Below, piece after piece: positions 25,730-39,407 of a DNA stretch of 64,000 nucleotides; the stretch's first letter is position 1, and each line of letters starts with the position of its first letter. Source of the DNA: Chrysomallon squamiferum (Eukaryota; Mollusca; Gastropoda; Neomphalida; Peltospiridae). Both the position numbers and the translations under genes were made by a program. Where the stretch lies: NCBI GenBank assembly GCA_012295275.1, contig CM022670.1, positions 31,289,438 through 31,353,437 on the forward strand. Direction: 5' to 3'. The notes under the pieces were generated by a model. It saw only the letters and a list, made by a program, of their open reading frames with translations. It had not been told where the DNA came from and did not search any database.

Positions 25730-28700
25730 GTTCGTTTTATTTATTTATTTTTAATTCAAAATTGCAGGGAGTAGCTGTTCAGTGTTAATTCATCTTTTAA
25801 AAATTTATCTTTTTCAAGTTTTTGCTATTCTTTTACTAAGTTATAGTTAATATTAATGCGTTTTAGAAAAACTGCAGGTTTTGTATTGGTATCTTCGCGA
25901 TCAAGAGCTTCTCTGTCGTTAACATTACGATTATAAATGATATATAATTTAAAAATATACCCAAAATGCGAATATGAGTTAATTTTTGTTTTGGCACTAA
26001 TCATCAATTTTGCTTTGTCATGATCTCCGATTTTAGTTTAAATTTAATTTTTTTTTTTTTAAGAATTGAGTTTTATTTGGATTCATTATTAAAAATAACA
26101 AAATCAGTTGAAATAGACCAACAAAATGAAAGAAATTATAGTATTCATTTGTGATTAAGATCTGTTTCATTTAAATGACTCCCATGAAATGACAGTGTTT
26201 GATATAATAATAATAATGAGGTAATTATTCTAGTGGTAAACATCAATGAACACTGTAATGGTTGTCACAGTTTATCAATTAATTCAGAAGAAGTTGGTGG
26301 CATAACAATACATTTTTGGAACACTAATTTACTTGAAGTTAATAAATAGGCATTAAAATTGTACATGATAACAATTTTATCTTTAATACATTTTTTTTTT
26401 TTTCCCCTGCCAGTCCTGGTTGAACGAGTATTTTTACGAATTGGATCTGCAGAAACTGATGAGCAGTTAGAAAAAGCTTTAGGGAAGTTTTTAACACCTG
26501 TTCTCATAAAACTTAACAGTCAAGAGGAAGGTATCAGAAAAAAGGTAAATATTTGTCATTTTGTGTGTAATTTATTTCTTATCATTTTTTTTATTTTTGG
26601 AAACTGAAAGCATTTTGACAGCACTAGGAATTTTATTGTGTCATGCTTGTTACAGCATTTCCACTTAAACTGGTTTAAAAGAATAATTCCATATGGGAAG
26701 CATAGTAAAATGTGTTTTTATAAAATTGCTATTGATCATGTGTTAACAAGGAACACAATGAAATTGAAATTTATTATCAACCTCAAAATATTTTTGAATA
26801 TACAAGATATATATATATATAAACATAGCACTATTAAACCAAATTATTTAGGAATTAAATGAAGTCTAATTGCCTACACATCAGTGACACATTGCAATAT
26901 TTTTTATGTATCTTTGTTTACTATTATTCTTCATAGTTAAGATATTTCTATTTGTAAATTTTAGGTAATGGAACTGCTTGTCCATGTGAACAAACGCTTG
27001 AAGAGTAGACCTAAGGTGCAGCTGCCAGTTGAAGCACTCATGACACAGTACCAAGATCCACAAGCAACACCTTTTGTAACAGTAAGAAAAAACATCTGAG
27101 AAATTATTCCATTTTGTGTAATGAACTCCACTGAGGTCAAATCTTAGCATATTACAATCAGTTCCAGAAAAAGCATTATGCCATAAAATATAGAATATAG
27201 CACTACATCTTTCCATTTAGAAATAGGTAAGAGTTTTCATGTAAATCTGAATAGATACCAGCTGAATAATTTATTTCTTGAACCATTTTTTATTGTTGGT
27301 TATCTGTTGGATTGAAAATTAACTTCTAGTAGTTATTGCAGAGGTTTTTTAATATATACTCTTTTACTGATTTGTTATTTCTGTATTTCAGAATTTTACA
27401 ATACTGTACATTAAAATGGGTTACCCACGACTTCATCCAGACAAACAGGCCGATTTACTTCCCAGTCTGATCAACTGTCTGGATAATCGTCCTCAGCAAC
27501 ATCAAGACAGGTAATGTTTGAAAATTACAACAAGACACGTAATATATTTAGGTAAATTACAGTAATCCCCCCCAGAAACAAAATATGCAATACCTTTTAG
27601 TGGGTAAACAAAATTATATTACCATATATTATAATTTTGGATCTTTTGTTTTTGTTTATATAAAGAATTTTTCAAGTAGATATATCAATAAAATGTTCTC
27701 TTTTATTTTTAAACTACATAATATTTAATACAAGCATAGAAATCTATTATCAAGTCTTTTAAGTTTAAAATAAATGTATGATATGTTAGATACATAATAT
27801 TTTATGGACTTTGATGTTTGTCATCACCTGACAGATTTTCCTGTACACTTTCAGCATTCTTCAGCTAGTGATTCCTGCTTTCACTCACTTGAAAATGCCG
27901 CAGAATGTTGAAGAGAGAAGAGCAAAGTTTGGTTTTGGAGATAAACCAGAAATAGTCAAACTTCTGCTGGATTACATGTTGGATGTACTTATTCTCACTT
28001 ACAGGTTGATTTTTTTTCTTTTAATCTTCTCCACATGGGCATGTTTATTTTATGTATTATATACCCACAGTGAACAACTAAAACCTTGTACATGCACTTT
28101 GGTCATTTTCACTTTTTAAATTAAGCAGAATCAAACATCTGTTAAATTTTCCATCATTTTAAAACAGTATATTTGTTAATAATTCTTAAAAGGTTTTTTT
28201 ACATTAAGTCAAGCTGTAGAATTATTAGTTATTTATTTTATTTTAAATTCATAAAATTATTCCTTTTTGTATTTTTGTCTTTTTTTTCATCTTTCAAAAT
28301 AATTTTTTAAAAACAAGGCAGATACAGTTCACAAATTTTTACTATAGAACTTAAGTGAACTAAATATACTTTGTAGATCTTAACTCTGCTGTAATTTAAC
28401 AGCAGAACTATTTTGCTATATTGAAGTGTTATGAGGACTTCTTAATTTTAAATTATTTTTCAAATAAAGCTAAACATAAAAATAAATAAAATTTCAGAAT
28501 ATTTATTTTAAATGTTATAATTTTTGTCTTAAATGCAGTTACTCTTAGGCCAAATTATTGGTCAAATTTCATTATTTAAAAAAGAAAGAAAAAGGAACAG
28601 CAAAAACCAGATTGCCTTAATTATTAAGTTTAACATAAATTATTAATTCCTCATGATATTTTGTATTTCAGTTCACATGCAGCAGCTGCAGACAGAGCTA

Positions 28701-31700
28701 CTGCATCAGAACAACAAAGATCAGCTTCGGCACCAGCTTCTAGAGCTGCACCCATATCCCCACCCCCACCTGGTCTGAGTGAACAGGCTTTTAAGAGACT
28801 TATTGGAGAACGTCCATTTACCCCAGAGGCTTTGGAAAAAGCCAAACTGGGCATTCTTAATTTTCTTGGTGCAGACTTGTTCCCTGAGAATGACATAGTG
28901 TGTCATTATGTTATTGCATCTTCTGACACAAGACACAGGTAAACAGGTTTGAAGTAGCTTGGAAGATTTGTAATTTGAAATAATTAATTAAAATAGATTA
29001 ATTATCTAAACACAGAATACGTACTGGCAGCCTAGCCGATATAATTGGTCAAAGCTGTTAAAAGTTCAGATTTTGTCCATTTTCCTCCACTCTCAAATCC
29101 CTTCTATCAATTCTACCATAAAAAATATAAAAACTACATAGAACTAAAGATCTCTTTTAAATGGTGGTGGTGTTCTTATTGTATGTTAAATCAGTTCTTT
29201 GTATGAGTTTTAAACGTGGTGGGGTAAACGCACTTCAGGACCCATGGTCAGCAGTGTGGAGTAAAAAGTCCTAAAATAGGGTCGCTCTACAAATGCCTTG
29301 CTTGTTTTTGCCAAAATGGCTTCAATGTTATTTTTAGCACTAGGAGGGTCAAAGTTTAATCTTCTAACCCTGTGCATGTCGTCGCTGGCAATGGCTTATA
29401 TCAGACTTTTTCATGCATTCAAACCAATTTTGGAAAAAAAATGGCTGAAAATAAAACCTATGTTCACAGGATCAAATGAAAGATCATTCAATTATCTATT
29501 AAACAATGTGCAACGTGCCTTCTTTGGTGAAAAGAAGCTCTGCATTTTAAAGTAGCACGTCCTTAGAAATAGCCATTAAGTTACTTTTTCCGGAGACTGA
29601 AATTGCCATAGATTTTATGTACAGCTAGAAAGGTCTGGCACTGTTTAAAATGATTATATGTTGTTTATATTTTTATTAACTTGGCTGTATGTTTTTCATC
29701 TATGTTCCTACTTTTAGTGTATACATTATAGCACATGCATAGCGAAATCGCCATAAATTGTTTCCTACCTAGCCAAATTGCTGTAGATTTTATGTGCAAC
29801 TAAAAAGAACTGGTACTATTTGAAATGATTATATTTCTCTGTTGATTATATTTTTAATAACTTGTAGGATGCATGTTTTATTATATGTTATGACTTTTAC
29901 TGAATATAATATAACATGTTCTGAAATAAACAAATTAACATTGTTTTGCTGATTACTATGTTCCGTTTAAAACAGTCAATTATTTTGCTTTCAAAATTCT
30001 TGCGATAAATAGTGAATTAAGAATCGTAAACATAACAAACTATACTACGTAATAGAACAGTGTATTCAGAGGTATTGATGGAATGCTGAATAAAAATCTA
30101 ATCATTTTTTTAAAATATAAAATCATAAATTGATCATTTTAAAACATTATTTTTGCTTGTTGATAAGCTCTATTAGAGAAAATTTCAACAATTGTCAGAT
30201 GATACATAACTTTATTTTGCTGTCAAATCACAGCAAGTTCAAAGCTAAGAAAATTCTTTTATGTCTGCTTCAAATGGCAGGCTTATAACACCTGTGTCTT
30301 TAATTGCCTCTAGTCTCATCATTACATATATTTGATTGCCCCTAATTAATACCTGCAACACCTTTCTAGAGTTTACGTATTGCACATTATTATAGTTAAT
30401 CATCAAATGTTTTGTTGTCCTTTTAAGTAATATTTATATATATATATATACATATATGATATATACACATCACAGTATCTTAAGTTATTTAATAAAGTGA
30501 AAATTCAGAATACAGGTCGTAGAGAAAGAGAATAAATTGTATGATTCAACTGTTTTAAAAAGATGCTTGAAATTATTAAAATGTATTTAGATCTTAAAGC
30601 CAGTATAATGCTGGTTTTAAGAGTATGGGGTGAAATCATTTTAATATATATATTTTTTTAATTCATTTGTGAAAATCCAATAGTTTTATTATGGGTTTAT
30701 GAAAGTAAAACTCTCTGATATATAATCAGCATATTCACTATTATGTTTTAATTTCAGTGTTGCAACACAGGCTGATTTGGAGTTGAAAAGAATTACAGGG
30801 TAAGTGTTTAGTACAACTAAGATAAAAATGTTTAATAATAGAGATCACTACATTAATTAATACAAACATAGTAATAATGATAAATAAATGATTGAAAAAT
30901 AAAATATTTTCATTATTTATCACTGACTGACCTGTATATAAAAAGACAAATTACTTTATTTAATATCAGAGTTTTTGCTCTATCGTGATATCACTTACTG
31001 TGATATTTAGTCAAATGATTTCACAAGATAAACATGCCTTTTTATACAGTTTTGTTTTTGAATATTCAGCTGTTTTTATAAATAATGGCCTGTTTGTATA
31101 TGTAATCTTGACTGGTTTTTAAGTAACAATGATTTCTTTTCTATTTTTAGAAGTATTGATTGGAACTCATCTGAAATTATTGGCAAGTTGTTCAGAGTGT
31201 TTCAAGGAACTGTTGTAATGAAGGGCAAGGTGAATAAAAATAAGATGTTTTGAATGGAAGATTTAAAATTTAATACAGAAGGTTATACTAGCACACCTCT
31301 GAAATTTTTTAATACTATTTTAAATCAATAAAAGTATTCCTGTTGTATGAATATATTTATTGGAAAGTGTTTTGATATGAAGTGGTCACAGATTTCCTAT
31401 TAATACAGACCTAATATCCCAAAAACCTTACATTTATCAATAAAATCTTTGAATAAATAAACATTACTTTCTTTGTAATACTTTGAGTGTCTTTTAACTT
31501 AAATGCCTCTATCTTTTTCCTTTCTTCATTTCTTTAAACTTTATTTTTATAAAACAGTTGATATTGCATAAAAACTAAATGTATAAATTATATTTATAGT
31601 ATTCGATAACTTTAAAAAACATTTGTCGAAAGAAAATTAAAATATTTGTACTGATGTCTTGTTACCATTCCTAGGAAGTGAAACCTGAACAACGAAGATC

Positions 31701-34700
31701 TCCTGCATGTACACGAATTAGACTGAAGATTTTTCCAATCTTCCTCAAATCAGCTGAAGCAGCCAATTCATTTCCAGCTAGTATTCAGGTCTGTGCTTGA
31801 AATAATATTCAGTTTGAAATTTTCACATTGTATGTTTTAATTGTCAATGTTTGTTCATTTTATTTTATTTTTTTATTTTTTATCAGCTGAATTCAATTTT
31901 GGACATGATATTATTATTATTATGTTCATATTCATCCTGGAAACATAGTCAGATTGGGAAAATAATAGAAAATTCTGTCAGCTCTAAGTTGTATGAATTT
32001 TTATTTTGCATCCATTTTTGTTTAAAAATTGTAAATTGCATTTGTAATAATAACCAGTTGAAGGCTGTTTCTTAAAATATATTTTAATTGTTAATACTTT
32101 CTTCTTTTTTTTTTACCTTTTTTTTAAAAATAAGTTGAGCTCATTTTGCATTTCTTCTTCTTATTATTATTTTTAATTAATTAATACATTATTTTACTTA
32201 CAATCATTAAACAAAGTCAGATTGATATAATAGTTTACATGACTGGTAATTTCCATGGATATTTTCCATTTAGTTTTGTTTATAATTTACTATTTCATTT
32301 TCTTGAAGGTTGTTTTTGACTGTCTTTTTGGTGCAAACCCTAACCAGAAACTTAGGAACATGGCAGTGCAGTTTGTTCATCATATATGTTTCAGGTAAAT
32401 TTTATTTTTATCCACAGTCTTAAAAAGATAATTTCTAAAGGGTATTGTCTAATTATTTGTGGTTACAGTTTTTTACTGTCTAGAAAAATTTGTAATTACC
32501 ACCAAAATCCAAAATATGTATTTAAATATGAACAAAGAAAAAAAAAGTGTTTAAAAATATTACTATATATATTTAATAATGGTATTTTAAGTGCAGTACA
32601 TTTCATATGTTCAATTACAGCTGTGATGCAGACAAGTTCAAAATGTTTGATGCTGTTCTTTTATCTGGAATGATGAAGTTAATTAAGGAAGCAAAAGAGG
32701 TACTTTGTATTTCAAATACAAATTGTTTTTTTTTTTTTTTAAATTCATTTCTTAACAAACTATTTAATTCATACTAATGGCATTAGTGTACACTATGAAT
32801 TTTTTTTTTTTTAATTATATTTTTTAGTTTTTCTTAATAGGCAGAAAACAGGACTGTTCATCTTTTTTTTTAAATTATTATTATTATTATTTACATTGCA
32901 GTTTGACAGTGATAAATAAATTATTGGTACAGCTGCACATAAACTACAGTAAGATACAACAGTATTTAAAATCATTTAGTTTAATTTTGAATCAGTACTT
33001 ACATAACTATTTTTTTATTACTGTTGCTCATTACAATCTCTGTTAAAAAGTATAAATAGATAAATAGATAAAATGCTATACTTAAAATAAAACAGTAACT
33101 CGCAACTGGTTTAACAAAGTGTGTTTTCCTTGTAATTTGTATGCTTTCCTTATCAGGCTTGACCAGTTTAAGTTTAAAGTTTTTTTGAGGTTTGAACTTT
33201 GGTATGGTAAATCTTCACTGAGATGAGTAAATTTGATGGTTACGTGAATTCTTAATTAATTATTCATTTTGTTTGTTGACAAACCTTGATTTCAGGTTAA
33301 GAAACTGAGGCGTAGATTTGTTTATCAGGCAAGTAACAGTAAAAAAAAAAAATTAAAAAAATGCTGAAATGCTCGGGAGTGTTGCCTCATTGATCCTGTT
33401 TTTCACACAGGACACCCGAGAATATGGCATTAGTTGTTTTACGTGTTGCTTGACCACAGAGAAACAAAAACATCAACCCATTGCCTGTTCATATCATGTT
33501 CCTTGATTTGTGTATCCCAAACTGATAAGTGTTAGAGACTCATCAAACCAGTACTGCCTTACAGCATCCAGTTTCCTTAAAGTCCATAATTATGTCTGTA
33601 ATAGCATATACTTTGTTAGTAATTAAATATTGCATATGACAAGACAGTATTCCAGAGTCATAATGAAATTGTTCTCTGATGAAGGTCAGAAACTATTATA
33701 TACATGTATACAGAACATTGCATAACAATATGGTTATGAAAACTGTCAGCAAAAGGTTTAAGTGTCATAAGCTATTGTATACACAGAAAATTACATTACC
33801 ATATCAAGTTCAATAATTAAGTTTTCAACATCAAAAAACCTACATGGGATTATTCATCAATGAAGTTCAAACTGTAAGCATGATAAATGGTTATACATAT
33901 AGAACATCACATAATGAAGTTATATTCCATTGTGGTAATGGAATTCTTCACAAGTATAAGCATCATAAGTTATAGATCATCTCCATAGACACTGATTGTT
34001 TTACATGTTAACCTTAAACATTGTGAGTTCAGTTCTTGGTAACACTGTGTTGTCTTTGGCATGGTGCTGTATAGAGTTATGCAGACAATACTTTCAACTG
34101 AATCATTTGCAGTCATATTGCATGATAATATTTCATAATGTTGTGTCAAACAGCTGGGATGGCATACAATTCTAATCAAGCACATTAAATGAATGGTGAT
34201 ATTCTTCCTCAGATGAGTAGTCCAGATATTTTAAGATTGATGTTTGACTTGATTGAAGTATAAGCCCCTGTTCCATTTCTGTCCTTTAGCCCATTACAAA
34301 TAATTTTATTTCAGGTATTACTGAACATTATAGTAATGTCCAAGGAAAAATTTATTGTTTAGATATCACAAACTCCTCACTAATTTTTTCTGTCTAATAA
34401 ATAAATGTGATTTGAAATTAAAATAATAAAAATATTTTTTTGTTTGTTTAAGGTCTAACTGACTTTAATTTTTACAGAATAATATAAAGTCAAAATATTT
34501 TCTCTAGTTTTTTCTATCTATAAAATATGATTTACGAAAATAATAATAAAAAAATTTTCTCATTTTGTATAAGGCATAATTAATTTTTATTTTTTATAGA
34601 ATAATATAAGCCAAACTGTCTAATATTAAATTTAATAGAAACTTTAGTTGTATTGTTTATAAAGTTCAGTGTTGCCAAAATCAAATGAATGTCAGAAGTT

Positions 34701-37700
34701 AGAGATCTCATTAAAAAACTGCATGTTTTGTACACCCATACATCTAACATTCCTTCAGAAGCTTGCTTGTCTAAGAATTTAGTTTGTACACTGAAATTGT
34801 AGTGAACTGCTTCAGGTATTAATTAACAATACTAGAACCATTTCTAAAGTTTATAAAATTATGGTTGTTTTAAAGTTTCCATGTGATGTCAGAAGAAGTG
34901 ATTAATTTCATTTGCTGAATTTCAAATTGATAGATTTTATTTTTAATGCTGATAAAAAAATTTCGGTTGTCTTTGATTTAATGTAATAATCACTTTTTAA
35001 TTTTTTTATTTTTTGTTTTTATTTCTATACTTTATTTTAAAAGAAACAGGAACTTGAAATATGAAGATTTAATAATACATTAACACAAATAATGCAACAA
35101 CAATAAATAAAATAATAAATAATAATTTCAGCTGCTTTATTTAACATTTGAGTGTTTACTGTATCATGAAAATATCACAGTGCCGTTATTGACTAAAGAA
35201 TAATAATTAAAAAAAAGAAATTTAGTGGTTGTTTGTATTTATTTTCCGATTACGGTGGTTTGGATTTTTTTTTTTTTTTTTTTTTTTTTTTGTGTTTGTT
35301 TAAACAATAATAAAGTTTTTGCATTTCATAAATTCAGAATGGTATGTGAACTGTTCTTAGACTAATCATTATCAGATTAGGTTACTGAACCGTAATGAAA
35401 TGTCAGGTATTAAAATGGGTAGCAAGAATTTTATTTAATATTTCTTTAACTAGTTCTGATTTTATTCCTTTTTATTTTAACCCTTACAGGACCCAAAACT
35501 GCAATGTCTGGCTTATGCAGCAGTCGGAAAAATTGCTAAGAAGTCACCTGCTCGGGTTACAAAAGATCTCACTTTAGCACAGGAGTTTTTTGATGCACTG
35601 AGTCAAGTAAGTATTGGAAATACCGTATATACTTGTGTATAAGTCGAATTTTTGGGAGACTATATTAAGGTAATATTTTGGGGGTCGACTTATACATAGG
35701 TAATGCTTTTGTAGCTGTTGCTGAAGAGTCGCCATTTTGACTATTTTTTGCTACGGGAAGCATCTAAAATAATCGCGGTCTTTCAGCTTTTCAAAAATAT
35801 AATTTTATCGTATAAAAAATTTTGAAAAATTAAATAACAAAACCAAATATGAAGGTAAAACATGATATTCTTCCGTTTAATGACATAAAAATACATTTTA
35901 AAGCAAGAAAACCGCCAGTACGGCGTTATGCCTTACAGCGTCTTGCAATGATCTAGGAATGCAGACTTCTCTGCCAAATTGCACTAAATATCGGTCCTAA
36001 TTTCATAAACAAAACACTTGTGTAATTGTAAAGAATTTGGTGAAATAATATTGCAATCGTCATTAATATCCACTACCGACAAATCGACTAAATATAACGG
36101 TAAGTTAGGTCTCCATGTTAGACCTATTACATTAAAGATTTACTATTTATGATACTATAGCTCGTGTGATACATGCATTTGCGTTATTATGGTATGTTCG
36201 TGCAAGTTATGTTACAGTAGGCGTACAATGTAGGCCTTCATGGCACTGTCACACTGGTCTAAAAATAGTGACGGTGCCTGGAATCTACAGTCGACTTATA
36301 CACAAGTAATACCTAAAATGACGCAATTTTTTGTCTTAAAATACACATCGACTTATACATAAGGTCACCTTGTACACAAGTATATACGGTAACTAAAGAT
36401 TAGTTTGTTAATTTTCATTTTCTGAATTTTATGTGGAAAATAAACATTTACGGTTAGGATATTGACAAACTTAGTGAGGTTTTATTTTTGAAAATAAACT
36501 TTTTTATTATTAACCAGTCACATTTGAAATGAAATGAGCCATCTTATTCAAGTAATTGCATTGTGGTTATTAAGATGCCTGCAGTGTATTTAATGGCAAT
36601 AGATATTCCCAATGGCAAACAAAACCATTGCATGCTTTAATATTAAGTTAAAATTAAAAAATGTATGTTTTTAATAGGAAGATTCAGAAACCAGACTTGC
36701 AGTTCAAGAGGCATTGTCCATGATGTGTGAAGCTTTCAAGAATCTTGATGAAACCAACAAGAAACTGATGGAAGCCCTAATCTTACAGAGCATAGAAAAG
36801 GTGAGAGGACTAAATATTAATGTATTGTGATAAGTTGTTAGGGTTTTGGAGATAAGGTTTAGGATTTAATAAGGTAATATAAATGATTTTTTATATAATA
36901 AAAAAAAAGAATGCTCCATCATATTTTTGGTATTTGAAGATGACATTCCCAAAAAAATGTGATTTATTTATTTATTTATTCATTTATTATTATTGTTGTT
37001 GTTGTTGTTGTCATCATCATCATTTTAATACAGAATGGATGTTTATAAAACTTCACTAGTTTCTAAATTGTAGAAAATGCCTACACTAAAACAGATTGTC
37101 TTTAAACATATGTTCTTGGGCTTCTTTCACAGATCTATTTCAGTTTATTTTTTATTTTTTTCATTTCAGCCAGAACCACAAGCCCGTCTCATTGCAGTTC
37201 AGTATGCCAAAGTTATTTTTCCTCCTGATCATGTCCCATCGAGATATGTACTCCTGATTGCTGCTGGAGATTTGTATGTATTTTTGTGTTTGTTTTTTGG
37301 TGTGTTTATATTATTGGTTTTTTGGGGGGGTAGCCTTTATGGTGCAGTACTGCAGTTTGATCCTAAAATAACATTCTCAGGTTTATTTGATTTTACTGCA
37401 ATACTTACTGATACACAATGCAAAACAATTATAAAACTTTAATTTATTATTATGATTATTTAAGATGAACATTCGTTTTTGGTTGTTTACTTGTTACCTA
37501 AGAATTTAAATAAATTAAATGTTTTTGGTTTTTTACTTGACAGAGATTTGGAATTTATTATTTTTTCTGTTTCTGTTAACCATATAGTCTTTTATAATGA
37601 ACATCATACATGTCTTTTGGTAAAGTTATTCAATCATCAATTCACGAACTAACAAGTATTGACATAACAACAAATAATAAATATCACCACACTAATTATT

Positions 37701-39370
37701 CGAATTAAGTCTAGCGTTAACACTGTAAGTGTCATGGGAAAATGTTTAGATCAGCAAGATGCCACTAAATATTGCATTAGATATAAAATTCTGCCAAACA
37801 TAAATTTATGATTTCATGAATTAATTCAATGGAGAATGTCAGTGAAATCGGGATTTTTATAAATGCTCTCCTGAAGAGTGGCTTGAGCAAAACACAGTAT
37901 GAGATATTTCTACAGTTAACCTTAGTACCAACTTTAGGAAGTTAATAAAAAGTATTTTTTTATTTATTTTATATATATATATAAACACACACATATACAC
38001 ACACACACACACATACACATAATTATTATTATTATTTTAACCCATTTATTAATTACAGAAAATGTGATTTAGTTTTTATGCAGTATATACTGATGTAGAT
38101 TATTATAATTTCAGAAAAGAAGACATCCGCAGTGAGGCTCTGAAAGGTCTGCGAGGAATCATTCAGTTAGAAAAGAATGAAAAAGAGGAAAAACAAGTCC
38201 TTTTCCCCAATTTCACTGAAATGATCAGTTACATACGAGATAAGGTATGTAATTACCAATAAAGCCTAGAACTGAATAGCTTATGTTAATTATTATTTTA
38301 GCTTTAATTAGGTCAGTTAATTTTAAGGACTCGGGGGAGGGGTCAGTAATCACAGTTACTTCAAATTTTCAATAAGTAAAAAAATACAAGCATATTAAGT
38401 TCTAAGCTACAAATACAAGCAGTAGGAAAACATTAAATTCTTAACAATATGTGCACTGTGTTTTATATTCTGATTAGTTACTATTTTTTATGACTAAATG
38501 AGAATGACTTTTGCTCTTTCAGTGGTTGATATTTTGTTATATTTTACAGGCAAATCTGAGAGGTAGTGGTTCACAGTCGTACATTTCTGGCATGACAGTC
38601 TTGCCTTTCAGTCCAAGTATTTACTATGAGGTTTGTGTGCTTTCTATTATGTAAATAATATTACTTATTACTCAGTGATGTAGATACCCTATAAAACATT
38701 TACCTGTATTATTAAAACATATATATTTTATTAGATACATACATACATGTATATATGTATATATATATTACGTAAAGTGTGTTGTTGCAGCATTTTGATC
38801 TTACCATTTTGATTACATTTTTGGCCATTAGATGTCAGTATATAATTTTTGTGAAATGGAGGGCCATAGCATGTACCAAGTCTAAACAGTCATTTTCTTT
38901 ACAATTCCTGCTCTGCTTTCTGTTGTTTTCCTGTTAATTGTTTGTCAGCTTTGGCAGGAATCTGTGTCAAAAAAATATAGTTTATGAGGCTTAATGTTCA
39001 AAGTAATGGTGTCATTAAGATAAAAAAAATGTAAGTGATTTTTAATGTAATAGTAACTAGATTCTTTTGAATCAAACCTTTGCATGTTTTTGTTTTCTAG
39101 GTGATGTTGTATCTTCGAAAATGTTTGCTCTTTTCTGCTAATGTAATTCCCAAAAACGATAAAACTACAATGAAGAGCCAGGCTCCCAGAATCTCCAGAT
39201 CGTCAACCAGCTTCTAAATGAGCACACTGCTGAAAGTGGACCAATACAAAGATATGTTGCAATGCTCAGACAATTATTGTCTTGTTCCACCAGTTAGTGT
39301 TTCTTTTATAATTTTAATTTAATTTTTTATTATTATTATTTATTATTGTTATTATTGATGTTATTTTATG

Positions 39371-39407
<37 letters not shown>

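Noticed and set aside
33690-33990. Tandem repeat in ECM29 intron 11 suggested by recurring TATACA/GAACAT blocks
   Set aside because: Spacing is irregular and the matches are short, so it could be ordinary AT-rich similarity.
39150-39164. Programmed ribosomal -1 frameshift at CCCAAAAAC in ECM29 exon 17
   Set aside because: It is not a proper slippery heptamer, and slipping there meets TAA at 39160-39162 in the new frame.
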